Below are positions 24,961 through 39,337 of a stretch of 64,000 bases of DNA, in pieces. A program made the position numbers and the translations under genes. The first letter of the stretch is position 1; the number at the start of each line of letters is the position of its first letter. The stretch lies in contig CM067081.1 of NCBI GenBank assembly GCA_034008185.1, positions 744,001 to 808,000 of the forward strand, written 5' to 3'. The notes below the pieces were generated by a model, which made no database searches, was not told the DNA's origin, and was given only the letters and a program-made list of their open reading frames with translations. This DNA comes from Gorsachius magnificus. Taxonomy: Eukaryota > Chordata > Aves > Pelecaniformes > Ardeidae.

Positions 24961-25020
24961 CCATTGGGCGGGGCGCGTCACGTGGGTGGCGGACTACCAA
25001 TCCCGGCGGGCCCTGCGCCC
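24961..25020. promoter_or_regulatory. Promoter-like segment: two opposed CCAAT boxes and CACGTG
   Basis: Inside a CpG-dense block, an inverted CCAAT (attgg, 24963-24967) and a forward CCAAT (24997-25001) flank a palindromic E-box CACGTG (24979-24984). The adjoining actaccaatccc also resembles the ACTACAATTCCC element bound by ZNF143/THAP11. Symmetric CCAAT boxes in a CpG island are typical of bidirectional promoters. I infer this to be the NUMA1 promoter. Transcription start sites cannot be read from sequence. Confidence 0.5.
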
Positions 25021-25320
25021 GGCCGGGGCCTCGCGAGAGCAGCGGGGAAGGGCGGGAGCGCGCCCGGGCGGGCGGGCCTGGGCCCCGGGGGGGGGGGGGC
25101 GGGAACGACGGACGGGGGGACGGACACCACACGGGAGGGGCCCGGGGGATCCCTTGCCCCCCGCGGGGGCAGCGTGCCTCCACCACCCCCGCCTCGGGCC
25201 TCCGTGGGGGCCTGGAGCGACAGCGGAGGGGCCCCCACACACCCCCCCCCACGACCCCCCGCCCCTCCGAGCCTGCGCAGGGGGGCCAGCGGGGGCAAAG
25301 GGGGACCGGTGGGGTTGTCT

Positions 25321-25376
25321 GGGCAAAAACGGGCAAAAACGGGCAAAAACGGGCAAAAACGGGCAAAAACGGGCAG
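25321..25376. repeat. 10-bp tandem repeat, five perfect copies
   Basis: Five exact copies of gggcaaaaac occupy 25321-25370, with a partial unit on each side. The repeat lies between the NUMA1 promoter-like region and the LAMTOR1 3' end. Perfect copies suggest recent expansion. Confidence 0.9.
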
Positions 25377-25501
25377 GCGCCACAAGGGCTGGGGTCAGGG
25401 CAGGACATAGGGGTTGCCCCTGGGGATGGGGATCCCCCCCACCCCCCGTCCCATCTCCGTGGGGCACAGAAGAGAGGAGCCGGGCGCTGGACGAAGGTGG
25501 T

Positions 25502-25994
25502 TTTATCTACTGTGGCCAAAAATAATAATTAAAATAAAAAAAAACCAAACAAACAAACCCAAACCCTAAAGTAAAGGTGGGAACATGTAAAAATGAGGGG
25601 GGAGGGTGTTAGAAGCCACCGAGTCCCGTGCAGAGTGTCCTGTCACCAGGGCACAGCGGTGCTGCCCCACGCCGGCGCGTGTTCCCTTTGCGGCCGGCCC
25701 CGGAGAGGGCGGCGTGGGGCGAAACGCAGCCCCCACCCCAGGCACAGCCACCCCCCACCCCCCCCAGGCTCGCCGCGCCAGTGAGGGGCATCGCGGCGAT
25801 GAGCAGGACACGGGGTGTCTGTAGACTTGTCGCGGCACCGTGGGGAGGGAGGGGAAATAGAGACAAAAAAAAAAAAAAAAAAAAAAAAGGAAGGAAAAGA
25901 AAAAAAGAAAAACCAAACCAAACAACAAAAAGAAAAGAAAAAAAAAAAAAACAACCAAACAACCCAAAAGGGGCGAAGCTGCGGCGGGGCGGGC
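25502..25994 (-). other. LAMTOR1: LAMTOR1 3' UTR with long homopolymer tract
   Basis: Below the stop at 25995-25997 there is no coding signal. An A-rich block at 25861-25960 includes a pure A run of roughly 24 nt from about 25865, which reads as poly(U) in the LAMTOR1 transcript. No AATAAA is present on the minus strand. The best candidate poly(A) signal is the weak variant GATAAA (tttatc at 25502-25507). The 3' boundary is therefore tentative. Confidence 0.45.
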
Positions 25995-28900
25995 TCAGGG
26001 GATGCCAAACTGTACAACCAGTTCTTCTTTGGCGTCGACGCGGATCTGTGAGAGGGCGCTGAAGGCGTAGGCAGCTACCCGGGACACCTGCGGGCGCAAG
26101 CACAGCGGCGACGTCAGCCCCCGCGCCCTACGCCAAACCCGACGGGCTTCGGCTCTGCCCATCACCGGGCCTTGCCTTCAGCGCTAACGAGTCCTCACGG
26201 GGCCGCCTGCAACGCCAGATGTTTCGGCGTCAGCCACGGCATCGCCCACCGGCAGCGCCGGGACTCCCACCCCCGTGCTCACGGGAGCCCCGGCAGGGCC
26301 CGCGCTCGAGCCCGTGGCGCCTGCGGCTGCTCTGGCGAGGCTGAGCCGAATTAAAGATGGCAAGAGCGGGCGCAGGGATCTGCCCAGGGCCCTCCAGCAG
26401 GGCCAGGCCACCCCAAAACTGGAGCGGCTGCCACCGCGACTACCGGCGAGCAGGGACGGTGCCGCTGCGGGACGAGGGGAGCGCCGAGGGGGGCCCAGGG
26501 CCCCAGCCCCCCTCACCTGCTGCAGGTCTGCGAAGGGGACGGGGTCACTGGCGAGCACTTGGTGCGGTTGGTTGGTCAGGGACGGCAGCAGCGGCAGCTT
26601 CTTCCAGTGCGTCAGGTTGTTGCTCAGCATGGCCAGGCGCGTGCTGCGGAGGGGAGGGCGGCGAGGCTCATGCGCCGGCACGCAGGGAGACCTGGGCTCG
26701 GCAGAAGATGGCACCGGCACCGCTCCCAGCGACCGCCCCTCTTCACTCCAGGAGCCGGAGGGTGAGGAAGCTCCCCGCTCCCCCCCAACACCAGCGCCTT
26801 CCAGGCGGGAGGGATCGCATCCAGCCACCCGCCATCCGCCCAGGGGGGACACAGGAGCCCCTTGTGTGTGGCCGCCCTCCCCCCCCCGGGGGGGGGGGGG
26901 CCAACCCCCCAAACCACATCCCCGAGGCCGCCCAGGGATGTGGCTTTGGGGGGCTGCCAGCATCCCCGGGGGGGCGCAGGGCAGGTCCCACCTGTACTGC
27001 CTGGCTCTGTCCATGTACTCGTGCTGCTCCATGCCCTGGGAATCCGCTGCCGACACGTCGATGATGTTGCTGCAGAGACACAAGCCAGCAGGTCTGACGA
27101 ACTCAGGGGTTCGTTGCTCCCCCTCCGTCCCCCCCCGAGCCCCTTCCCCATCTCAGGCAGCCCCCAGCACCCTCCAACAAGGGTGGCCAGGGCTTCAGCA
27201 CCACAAAACAAATGGCTTGGGGCTGTTCGGAGGCCGAATGCGCAGCACGGATGCAGCCAGCCGGACAGGAGCGTGCCAGGCTGGAGCGGCTGCTGGCCAG
27301 GAGGGAAGCGCCGAGGACTGAAACCAGCCCGGGCAGATGCAGAGGGAGGCACAGGGGCTGTGTGGAGAGCCAGGGGGGCTCTGGTCCGCAGCCTCTGGCG
27401 GCGCAGGCTGGCCCATGCCCCAGGGACCTCGGCACACAGCTGCTTGGGGAAGGATGCTCCGCTGTGCCGCGAGGGCTGCCAGGATCAAGCACTTGGCAGA
27501 CGTCCCAGGAGCCCCAGCACCGGGCCCTGGGCTCAGAGAGGAGGAGCTGGGCTCTCACCCAGGTCCGTGCCACAGCCCAGCCCCGTGCCCCCCCGCCTCC
27601 CCCCCGAGCAGAGCGGTGCATGGGGTGCTGTCACACCACGGGACGCATGCCAGTTGCCACTAGCCCCTCCATGCCAGGCAGGGAAGCAACCAAAGCCCCC
27701 TCCAAGGCAGGCGGGCACGGCCCCCCCCCACATTGCCCCTGTGCACGCAGGGGCGTCCCCCACCGGAGGGGGACACAGTGCTGGTGTCCCCCAGCCCCCC
27801 TCTCTGTGTCCCCACTCTGGAGCTCCCCATCCCCTCGCAGGGGCAGCTCCAGCCCCCGTTCCCAGCCAAGGGGTTGCGGTGGTTACGGCGTGAGGCTCAC
27901 ATGGCCGTTTTGGCGAGGATGGAGGACAGCATGGCCTGCTCATCGGTGCGCGCCGACGGGAGGTTGTGGTAGCTCTGCTCCGCTCCGTTCAGCACCTTGT
28001 TGGGCGGGCTGGCTGCCGGCTCCAGCAGCCGCTTCGTCTCTTCTTCCTGGGGGCAGGGAAGAGGAGAATCAGCCCCAGCTCCCCCATACCAGCAGCTTTC
28101 ACCCCATGGGATGCGGCGAGTCTCCCCCTCTGCCTGCCAGGCACTGCTGGGAGAGTTCCCAGTGTAACCCCAGCACAGCCCCAGCTTTGCCGAGGCGATG
28201 GCTGGGCTCCTCCTCCCCAGTTCTTTTGCTTTTTGTCAGCAGAAGCCCCCACCGCCACGAAGGGAGCAAGTGCGGCTGAAACCGGGCAGCGTGTGGCAGC
28301 ACGCCTGGAGCAGGCGCCCCACATCCCCCCAGAGGATCCCCACCACCTGCTCCACACACCAGCGCTGACCTGCCCCAACCCCTGGGGCCAACGAGGATGT
28401 GCCCATCCCATCCCAAACCTGCCTACGCAGCACGTGCCACGGCCTCACCCACTGCCTGGGGATGGAAAGACCCCTGCCAGTGTTCCCTGTCGACACCAGC
28501 ACAGCACGGGGCTCATCCGGGCTGGGTGAACCCCACCAGCCACAGCCTGGGGGCACCATGGGGCGGGGGGTGCTTGATGGAGGCTCTCAGAGGGAGCTGG
28601 GGTGCAACGCACATCCCCCCCTCAGCTCCAAGGGTGCAGAGCCTCCAGCCACAGCTCAGGCCTTGATCCTCCAGCTTGGCCAAGCGACGGCTGGGAGAAG
28701 AGCCAGGCAGGCACAAGCACCCAGGAGAGGGGTGACCTGTGAGCCAGGGCAAGCTGGGAATGTGGTGACATCTCCGCACACCCCATCAGTGACACCCTCA
28801 CCTCCTCCCCAGCCAGCAGCTCCCTCTCCCCTTCCTCCTGCTGGGAAACACCGCTGCGATGCTCCAGCCTGGGCCCTTCTCCTTCCCCACAGTGCCAGCA

Positions 28901-29790
28901 GGAGCAAGACAGCTCCCCCGAGCAGGGACACGGGGACAGGCCCCCCACACCGCAGCCATGCATTAAGTTTCCGCAGGACAGGCGATGGCCCCAATTTTGC
29001 ACCAGCCCCCTCCCCCCGAGCTGCTCAGCAAGAGGCGGCAGTGGGGACAGTTGCTCTGTCCCAGGATGCAAAAACTGGCACCGCTCCCGAGGGCCACAAC
29101 CGCTGGGGGCCCTGGGCTCGAGCCGGGGTCTGCGGGGTGTGGGGAGGGGGGGGCTCATCCTGCACCATCCGCCGAGCCCCCTCCTCCACCGCAGCACCAG
29201 GGAGGCCGCGGGGGTGGCCGGGTGCGCTGGGACGAGTCAGGCAGCGGGAGAAAGGCGAGGAAAGGGCGGCAGGAGGCAGCTGACGGGGGGACGCAGCTCT
29301 GCCAGGCGGCTCCGGGCCCCCCGGGGCTGCCGGCCGGGCAGGGGGGGGCGGCCGGAGGCAGGGGCAGCGGGCGAAGGCCACAGGGGACTCCAGGGGGACT
29401 CGGCACCGAGGAAGCGCCGGCGGAGGCAGCCCGGGGTCCTTTGGGGGCAGCCGCCCATGGCTCCCGAGCCACCGGAGCCCGGCGCCAAGGAGCCAGTCGG
29501 GCCCGGCCCCCGGCCGGAGCGGCGCGCAGGGGGCTCCCGGAGGCGGGGGACGGGCGGCCCCGACCTTCCCCGCAGCCGCCCCGGCGGAAGCAGCCGGGAC
29601 CCCCGTCCCCCCCCCCCGGCCAGGCAGCCCCGCGGTGGGGGAAGGCGGGGGTCCCTCCGCGCCGGCAGAAGGGCCGAGGCCCCGGCGGGGGAGGCCTCCC
29701 GCAGGGCCCCCCCCCCCCCCCCCCCGGCTCCCCCGCGGCGGGGCCCACCTGGTCGGAGGCCTCGGCCTCGCTGCTGTAGCAGCAGCCCAT
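25995..29790 (-). CDS. LAMTOR1: LAMTOR1, late endosomal/lysosomal adaptor (Ragulator subunit p18)
   Basis: LAMTOR1 anchors the Ragulator complex to lysosomes, where it recruits Rag GTPases and mTORC1 and scaffolds MAPK signalling. Five coding exons (29790-29749, 28046-27901, 27069-26992, 26643-26517, 26087-25995) chain in phase into 161 codons plus stop, the same length as human. The N-terminus [14 protein letters not shown] has Gly2 for myristoylation and Cys3/Cys4 for palmitoylation. Exon 3 is nearly identical to mammals ([20 protein letters not shown]). Exon 4 has [20 protein letters not shown]. The last exon ends [11 protein letters not shown]. No frame breaks are present. It is divergent from TOMT, and its first exon lies in a CpG island. 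Confidence 0.98.
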
Positions 29791-29859
29791 GGCGAGGCGC
29801 AGCAGGCCCGGACCGGGCGCGCCGCCGCTGCGCTGTCGGGCGGGGGCCCCGCCGCCCCG

Positions 29860-30032
29860 GTCACGTGAGCGCGGGAGGGGCGGAGCCTCCTCCCCGCCCC
29901 TGGCCCCGTGACCCGCCATCCGCGGGGCAGCGCCGGGCGGCCGGCGGGCGGGGGGGGGGGGCAGCGCCCGCCGGCCACGCCCGCGCCGCTCCTTTCGCCG
30001 GGGGCGCGCGCGCGGGGGCTCCGTCACGTGAG
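29860..30032 (-). promoter_or_regulatory. LAMTOR1: Two CLEAR-like GTCACGTGAG sites upstream of LAMTOR1
   Basis: The decamer GTCACGTGAG occurs twice, at 29860-29869 and 30023-30032, 163 bp apart. The sites lie about 70 and 230 bp upstream of the LAMTOR1 start codon, in a CpG island. The CLEAR consensus bound by TFEB/TFE3/MITF is GTCACGTGAC, so each site matches 9 of 10 positions around a perfect CACGTG. Lysosomal genes are established CLEAR targets. That these two sites are used is inference. Confidence 0.6.
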
Positions 30033-30149
30033 AGGCGCCGGAGGCGCGCACGGCCGCGTTACGGGGGGAGGGCGGGGGCCACCGCTCCCAGTGCCACCCG
30101 GTAACCCCCCTCCCCCGGCCCCGGGCCCGGGCACCCAGTACCCCCGGAG

Positions 30150-30780
30150 CCCCCAGTGCTCCCAGTGACCCCAGTGCCACCCAGTACCCCCAATGCCACC
30201 CAGTACCCCCGAAGCCCCCAGTGCCACCCAGTAACCCCCAGTACCCCCAAAGCCCGCAGTGCAGTACCCCCAGCCCCCAGTCCCCCAGCCCCAGTGCCCA
30301 GCCCCCAGACCCCCGACCCCCAGTGCCCCAGTGACCCCAGTGCCACCCAGTACCCCCAGTGCCCCCAGCGCCACCCAGTAACCCCCAGTGCCACCCAGTA
30401 CCCCCAATGCCACCCAGTACCCCCAAAGCCCACAGTGCCGCCAGTAACCCCCAATGCCACCCAGTACCCCCAATGCCACCCAGTACCCCCAAAGCCCCCC
30501 CAGTGCCCCAGTGACCCCATGCCACCCAGTACCCCCATCCCCCAGGCCCCCAGTACCCCATGCCACCCAGTACCCCCAAGCCACCCAGTACCCCCAAAGC
30601 CCACAGTGCCCCCAGTGACCCCAGTGCCACCCAGTACCCCCAGTGCCACCCAGTAACCCCAATGCCACCCGGTACCCCCGAAGCCCACAGTGCCACCCAG
30701 TACCCCCAATGCCACCCAGTACCCCCAAAGCCCGCAGTGCCGCCCAGTAACCCCCAGTGCCCCCAGTGCCTCCAGTGCCG
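30150..30780. repeat. 20-bp minisatellite between LAMTOR1 and TOMT
   Basis: About thirty imperfect copies of a 20-bp unit (ccacccagtacccccaatgc and variants) run head to tail. The minus-strand translation is the low-complexity GGTGWHWGYW-type peptide. There is no gene evidence. The array lies directly upstream of the LAMTOR1 CpG island. Confidence 0.9.
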
Positions 30781-31204
30781 GCGCCGGCCGGTCCGGCGGG
30801 TGGGGGCGGGGCGCGGAGCCGCACCCCCGTTTACCGGCAGCACCAGACACGCGGGTGGGGGCCCCCATGGCCCCGCCCCGGGGTCCCCCCGCGGCACCGG
30901 GAACGGGACATCCCGGCCCCACGGAGAGGACCCACGGGTGGGGAAACTGAGGCACGGCCGGGGCTGAGGCAGGGGCGTCTGGAGAACGGCCGGGACCTCC
31001 TGGGGCCCCGAGCCCCGCTGAGCCCCCCTGACCCCCGCCCCCCCCCCCCCCCGCGCCCCCTGGCCCCCCCCACCCCGGAGCCCGGCAAGAGGCTGGGGGG
31101 AGCCCCCAGGTTTGGAGCAGGGTCCGGCCACCCCTGAGAAGGGGCTCCCCAGGGCACTGCCCCCCCACGCCCAGCCCAGCACCCGCCCCCCCAACCCGCC
31201 CACC

Positions 31205-31960
31205 CCCAGCACCAGTATCAGGACCCCAACCTCAGTGATGTGGGACCCCAGCCCCAGTATCAGGACCCCAGCCCCAGTATCAGGTCCCCATCACCAGTGA
31301 CAGGACCCCAGCACCAGTGACAGGACCCCAGCACCAGTATCAGGTCCCCAGCCCCAGTGACAGGACCCCAGCACCAGTATCAGGTCCCCAGTCTACTGGG
31401 ACTCCAGCTCCAGTGATGGGACCCCAGCCCCAGTATCAGGTCCCCAGCCCCAGTGTCAGGACCTCCAGCCCCAGTGACAGGACCCCAGCGCCAGTGTCAG
31501 GACCCCAGCCCCAGTGTCAGGACCCCAGCACCAGTGACAGGACCCCAGCACCAGTATCAGGTCCCCAGCCCCAGTGACAGGACCCCAGCACCAGTATCAG
31601 TACCCCAGTCTACTGGGACTCCAGCTCCAGTGATGGGACCCCAGCCCCAGTATCAGGTCCCCAGCCCCAGTGTCAGGACCCCAGCCCCAGTGACAGGACC
31701 CCAGCCCCAGTATCAGGTCCCAGTGTCAGGACCCCAGCCCCAGTGTCAGGACCCCAGCACCAGTGTCAGGACCCCAGCACCAGTATCAGGTCCCCAGCCC
31801 CAGTGTCAGGACCCCAGCACCAGTATCAGGTCCCCAGCACCAGACTCCAGCACCAGTATCAGGTCCCCAGCCCCAGTGTCAGGACCCCAGCACCAGTATC
31901 AGGTCCCCAGCACCAGTATCAGTACCCCAGTCTACTGGGACTCCAGCTCCAGTGCCCCGG
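31205..31960. repeat. 20-bp minisatellite upstream of TOMT
   Basis: Roughly 35 copies of a 20-bp unit (caggaccccagcaccagtga and variants such as cagtatcaggtccccag) form a continuous array. A higher-order variant containing agtctactgggactccagct appears three times (about 31389, 31609 and 31930). The array ends about 490 bp before the TOMT start codon. Confidence 0.9.
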
Positions 31961-32447
31961 ACCCCTGCCCCAGCCCCCCGGACCCCGGTAACGGCCGGTG
32001 CCGGCGGTGGCGAAGGTGACGCCATCAATAATTGAGTGGGCAGCAGGGCTGGGCACCGCTCGGGGGGGCACACAGGTCTGCCTGCACCCCACCTGCTGCC
32101 TGCACCCCGCCTGCTGCCTGCGCCCTGCCTGCACCGTGAGCACAGGTAGGTGCCACCCCTCGGCCCTATCCCCCTGCACCCTATGCCGTGGGGTGCAGCA
32201 TGGTGCGTGGGGTCAGTGAAGCTGGGACAAGGGGGGTGCGAGCTCAACCCCCCAGCACCCTCAGCCCTGGTGCAGGGACCCCCAGAGCCTCTGGCTGCAG
32301 CCCAGCAGCCCCAGGGCTGGGGTAGAGGGGGTGCAGAGCGCCGCCAGCTCATGGCACGAGTGGAAGCCGTGGGGCTGGTGCCCTGGGAGGAGCCCCCCAC
32401 CCCAGCACCCCTGCGGGGGGGTCCCTTTCTGCAGTCTCACCCCCCCG
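31961..32447 (+). other. TOMT 5' flank, no coding exon seen
   Basis: This stretch holds a small cctgctgcctgc-type repeat at 32080-32130 and no recognisable coding exon. It must contain the TOMT transcription start or a 5' UTR exon. No convincing TATA box or splice-defined exon could be fixed. No leucine-rich-repeat exon that could be spliced to TOMT is visible. Confidence 0.4.
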
Positions 32448-34873
32448 ATGGTGTCGGCGGCGATCGCCCTGGCCTTCCTCCCCTTCCTCGTCACCCTGCT
32501 GATCCGGTACCGGCACTACCTGGTGCTGCTGTACCGGGCGGTGCTGGCGGGCTGGCTGCGGGACCGGCTCACCGGCGTCCCCCGGGAGCAGCGCGCCTTC
32601 CAGTACCTGCTGGCCCACGCCATCCCCGGGGACCCCCGCCACGTCCTGCAGACCTTCGACCGCTGGTGCTACCACGGCGAGCACCTCAGCAGCGTTGGGC
32701 CCATCAAAGGTGAGCGCAACCCTCGCCCGCCCGTGCCGCGGGGGATCCGGCACCGGGCACGGCTGCAGCACCGTTAGCACAGCTGCGGCACCAATGGCAG
32801 GGCTGTGGCACCACCAGCGCAGCCATGGCGGCCGGCACCACGACACAGCCGAGCACCATACCCTGGCCATGATGTTTTTGGCACGGCCCTGGCAGCACAG
32901 CCTGGCACTCTTGGGTGGCCGTGGCACTGCTGACACAGCCGTGGCACCACCAGCATGGCCGCGGCACCATTAGCACGGCCACAGCACCACTGGCACAGCC
33001 ATGGTGTTGTTGGCATGGCCATGGCACTGTTGGTGCAGATGTGGCACCGTTAGCACAGCCATGGCACCAATGGCAGGGCTGTGGCATCACCAGCACAGCC
33101 ATGGCACCATTGGCACGGCTGTGGCACCATTAGCACAGCGCGCACCCTCACGGCCATGGCTTGTTGGCACAGCCATGGCACCATCTGCATGGCTGTGGCA
33201 ATGTTGGTGCAGCTGTGGCACCATTAGCACAGCCATGGCACCACTGGCAGGCATGGCGTTGTTGGATGGCCATGCACCGTCGGCACAGCCATGGTACCAC
33301 TGGCACAGCTGCAGCACCATTGGCATGGCCATGGCGTCATTGGCATGGCTGCAGCGCCGTTGGCATGGCCATGGCATCATTGGCAGCGCGTTGGCATGGC
33401 CATGGCGTCATTGGCATGGCCGCAGCCCGTTGGCATGGCCATGGCGTCATTGGCATGGCCGCAGCGCGTTGACATGGCCATGGCGTCGTTGGCATGGCCG
33501 CAGCGCTGTTGGCATGGCCATGGCGTCGTTAGCATGGCCGCAGCGCTGTTGACATGGCCATGGCGTCGTTAGCATGGCCGCAGCGCTGTTGGCATGGCCA
33601 TGGCGTCGTTAGCATGGCCGCAGCGCTGTTGGCATGGCCATGGCGTCGTTAGCATGGCCGCAGCGCTGTTGGCATGGCCATGGCGTCGTTAGCATGGCCG
33701 CAGCGCTGTTGCATGGCCATGGCGTCGTTAGCATGGCCGCAGCGCTGTTGACATGGCCATGGCGTCGTTAGCATGGCCGCAGCGCTGTTGGCATGGCCAT
33801 GGCGTCGTTAGCATGGCCGCAGCGCTGTTGACATGGCCATGGCATCATTGGCATGGCCGCAGCACCATTGGCATGGCCATGGGGGGTGTTGCTATACGCC
33901 ATGGCATGACTGGCAGGCCGGGGCCACAGCACTGCCGCTACGGTCACGGCACCCTTGTGAGGGTTTGCACCCCACCCTGCCCATGGCCACGGCCCCACCA
34001 GCGCGGCTGGGGACACAGGGCAGGCGTTTTGGGAACACGGGGAGCTTTGGTGGGGCCCTTCACCTCCTGCCCCCCATGCCATACCCTCCACCCCTCCCAG
34101 CGCCGACACCGTCCCCCCGCCCCGGCAGCCCCAGGGGCCTGCCCTGCCCAGGGAGGTGGGCGCGGGGGGCACCCCCAGGTGCCGACGGGTGCTGAGGGCT
34201 CTGGGCCGCGGCAGGGAGGATCGTGGAGCGGCTTCTGCGGGAGCGGGCGCCACTGCGGGTGCTGGAGCTGGGCACCTACTGCGGCTACGGCACAGTGCTG
34301 CTGGCGCAGGGGCTGCCCCTGGGCGCCCGCCTCTACACCGTGGCCGTGGACCCCCGCCACGCCGCCGTGGCCGAGAAGGTCATCCGCCTGGCCGGCTTTG
34401 ACGAGCAGACGGTGAGCACTGCGCCCGGGCGCCGGGAGGGGAGAGCCCGGCTCGTCCCCCCGGGGCGCCGGCGAATCCCCCATCCCGTGGCCCCCGTGGA
34501 GCTGGGGGGTGGCCCCATGGTAGCCCAGGGGCTGAGGGGGGTCCCGGCGCAGGTGGAGCTGATCGTGGGCCCCTCGGAGGAGGTGATCCCCCAGCTGAGG
34601 GAGAGGCACGGCCTGCCGAAGGCCGACTTCGTCTTCATGGATCACCGGAAGCGCTGCTACCTGCGGGACCTGCGGCTGCTGGAGAGCCACCAGCTGCTGG
34701 CCGAGGGGGCCACCATCCTGGCCGACAACGTCCTCTTCCCTGGGGCGCCCCACTTCCTGCAGTACGCCAAAACCTGCGGCAAATACCGCTGCAAGGTGCA
34801 CCGCGCCAGCCTGGAGTACTTCCATGCCATCCCCGACGGCATCGCCGAGCTCTGCTACACCGGGAACCGCTGA
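32448..34873 (+). CDS. TOMT: TOMT, transmembrane O-methyltransferase (COMT family)
   Basis: TOMT is the COMT-like protein needed for targeting of mechanotransduction channel components (TMC proteins) in inner-ear hair cells. Mutations of the human LRTOMT locus cause DFNB63 deafness. Three exons (32448-32709, 34215-34411, 34553-34873) chain in phase into 259 codons plus stop, near the mammalian length. An N-terminal membrane anchor is seen at residues 3-19 ([17 protein letters not shown]), followed by [14 protein letters not shown]. The SAM-binding motif [10 protein letters not shown] lies at residues 103-112. The metal/catalytic positions of COMT are present as Asp183 and Lys186 (in MDHRKRCY) and Asp211-Asn212 ([11 protein letters not shown]). 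The reading frame is intact. Confidence 0.97.
32775..33375. repeat. 20-bp degenerate minisatellite in TOMT intron 1
   Basis: Imperfect 20-bp units of the type ggcaccattagcacagccat fill the first part of the intron. They grade into the 40-bp array that follows, and the two share the core gcatggcc/gcacagcc. Confidence 0.85.
33376..33880. repeat. 40-bp minisatellite (dimer of 20 bp) in TOMT intron 1
   Basis: About twelve copies of a 40-bp unit repeat with very few differences. Its two 20-bp halves both start gcatggcc (gcatggccatggcgtcgtta and gcatggccgcagcgctgttg). One copy has lost a single base near 33710. High identity indicates recent homogenisation. The array lies about 330 bp before exon 2. 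Confidence 0.93.
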
Positions 34874-35213
34874 GCCGGGCGGGGAGCTGGGGCCTCGGGG
34901 TGACCGCGGGGGGAGCTTGCTCCGCCGGGTCCCCGACTCACCACGCTTGGCCGCAAACACGGGCTGCGGAGGAAACGTGGTGGCTGCTGTGGTCTGTGGT
35001 GGGGCACGGCAGTGGGAGCGGCATGGCCGGTGGGAAGAGGGGGCCTTGCTCCCCATATGGCTCCTGCCCGAGCTGCTTCCCCCCGCAGCCACACTGGAAG
35101 GGCTGCGGGAGACCCCAGCTCTCCCCCAGTGGGTGCAGACCCCCACGGTCCCGGCACCCACCCCGGTGCGCCTCAGACACTGGGACCTGGCGGCTGTTTT
35201 CTTTAAAATTGTG

Positions 35214-35219
35214 TTTATT
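35214..35219 (-). terminator. ANAPC15: ANAPC15 poly(A) signal
   Basis: AATAAA on the minus strand (tttatt on plus) lies 189 nt beyond the ANAPC15 stop codon. No canonical plus-strand signal for TOMT is seen before it, so the TOMT 3' end is undefined and may overlap this region. Confidence 0.75.
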
Positions 35220-35407
35220 AGAAAAGACACCGCAGCCCCACTGCGCCGGGCAGAGCCACACACTCCCGGACATCTCGGCCCCCCCGGCAGCTTCCCCCCG
35301 AGCCCCCCTGCCCCACACAGCCCCCAGCGTGGCCCCAGCAGGAGGAGGAGCTTCACCAAACCGCACCCCGGGGCCGTGGCAGGCGAGGGCTCTCCCCCAG
35401 GCTGGGG

Positions 35408-37442
<2,035 letters not shown>

Positions 37443-37941
37443 TCACGGTGCTGGGGGGCCAGATCCTGCCCCTCGTGCTGGCGTCAGGGTGTGGGTCCAC
37501 CCCCCCGCCGTGCCTGGCCCCCCCACGGCGGGGAAGGACAAACAGCCACGAGTGGATTTTGGCGAGCGCTGGCCCCCGCCCGGCGCCGGGAGGGTGGATC
37601 CTGGCCGGGGGTTAATCCGGCCGTGGCGGGGGGGGGGCCCCCCCCCCGGGCCCCAAGGCCCCCCCGGCGCGGCGAGTCCCATGATCGGTGGCCAAGGGTT
37701 GCGTCGCGACCTTTGAGATGAGCCGCGCTCGCCCCGCAGCACCCGGTGCCTGGCACCCCCCCAGATAAGAGCCCCGGCCTCCCACCGGTGGGCCCGGCGA
37801 GGGCTGGCGGTGCCGATGTGCTGACGGGCTCCCACGTGCCGCGTGGCGGGCTTTGTCCCAACCGGTACCGTAGCCCCTCGGGACCGGGTGCTGGTGCTCC
37901 TACCGGGGAGCCTTGGTGCTGCTGTCACCACCGGCGGGACG

Positions 37942-39337
<1,396 letters not shown>

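Noticed and set aside
29155..31212. A 685-codon minus-strand open frame over LAMTOR1 exon 1 and the 20-bp array
   Set aside because: Composition is low-complexity G/W/Y repeat peptide, and the LAMTOR1 exon is embedded but not at the start; no splice or similarity support.
31205..31960. Possible CRISPR-like or regulatory array
   Set aside because: Repeats are contiguous with no unique spacers and lie in vertebrate intergenic DNA; it is a minisatellite.
37843..37941. Upstream in-frame ATG for the folate receptor
   Set aside because: It would add a polar extension before the hydrophobic signal peptide; the ATG at 37942 gives a normal secretory start.
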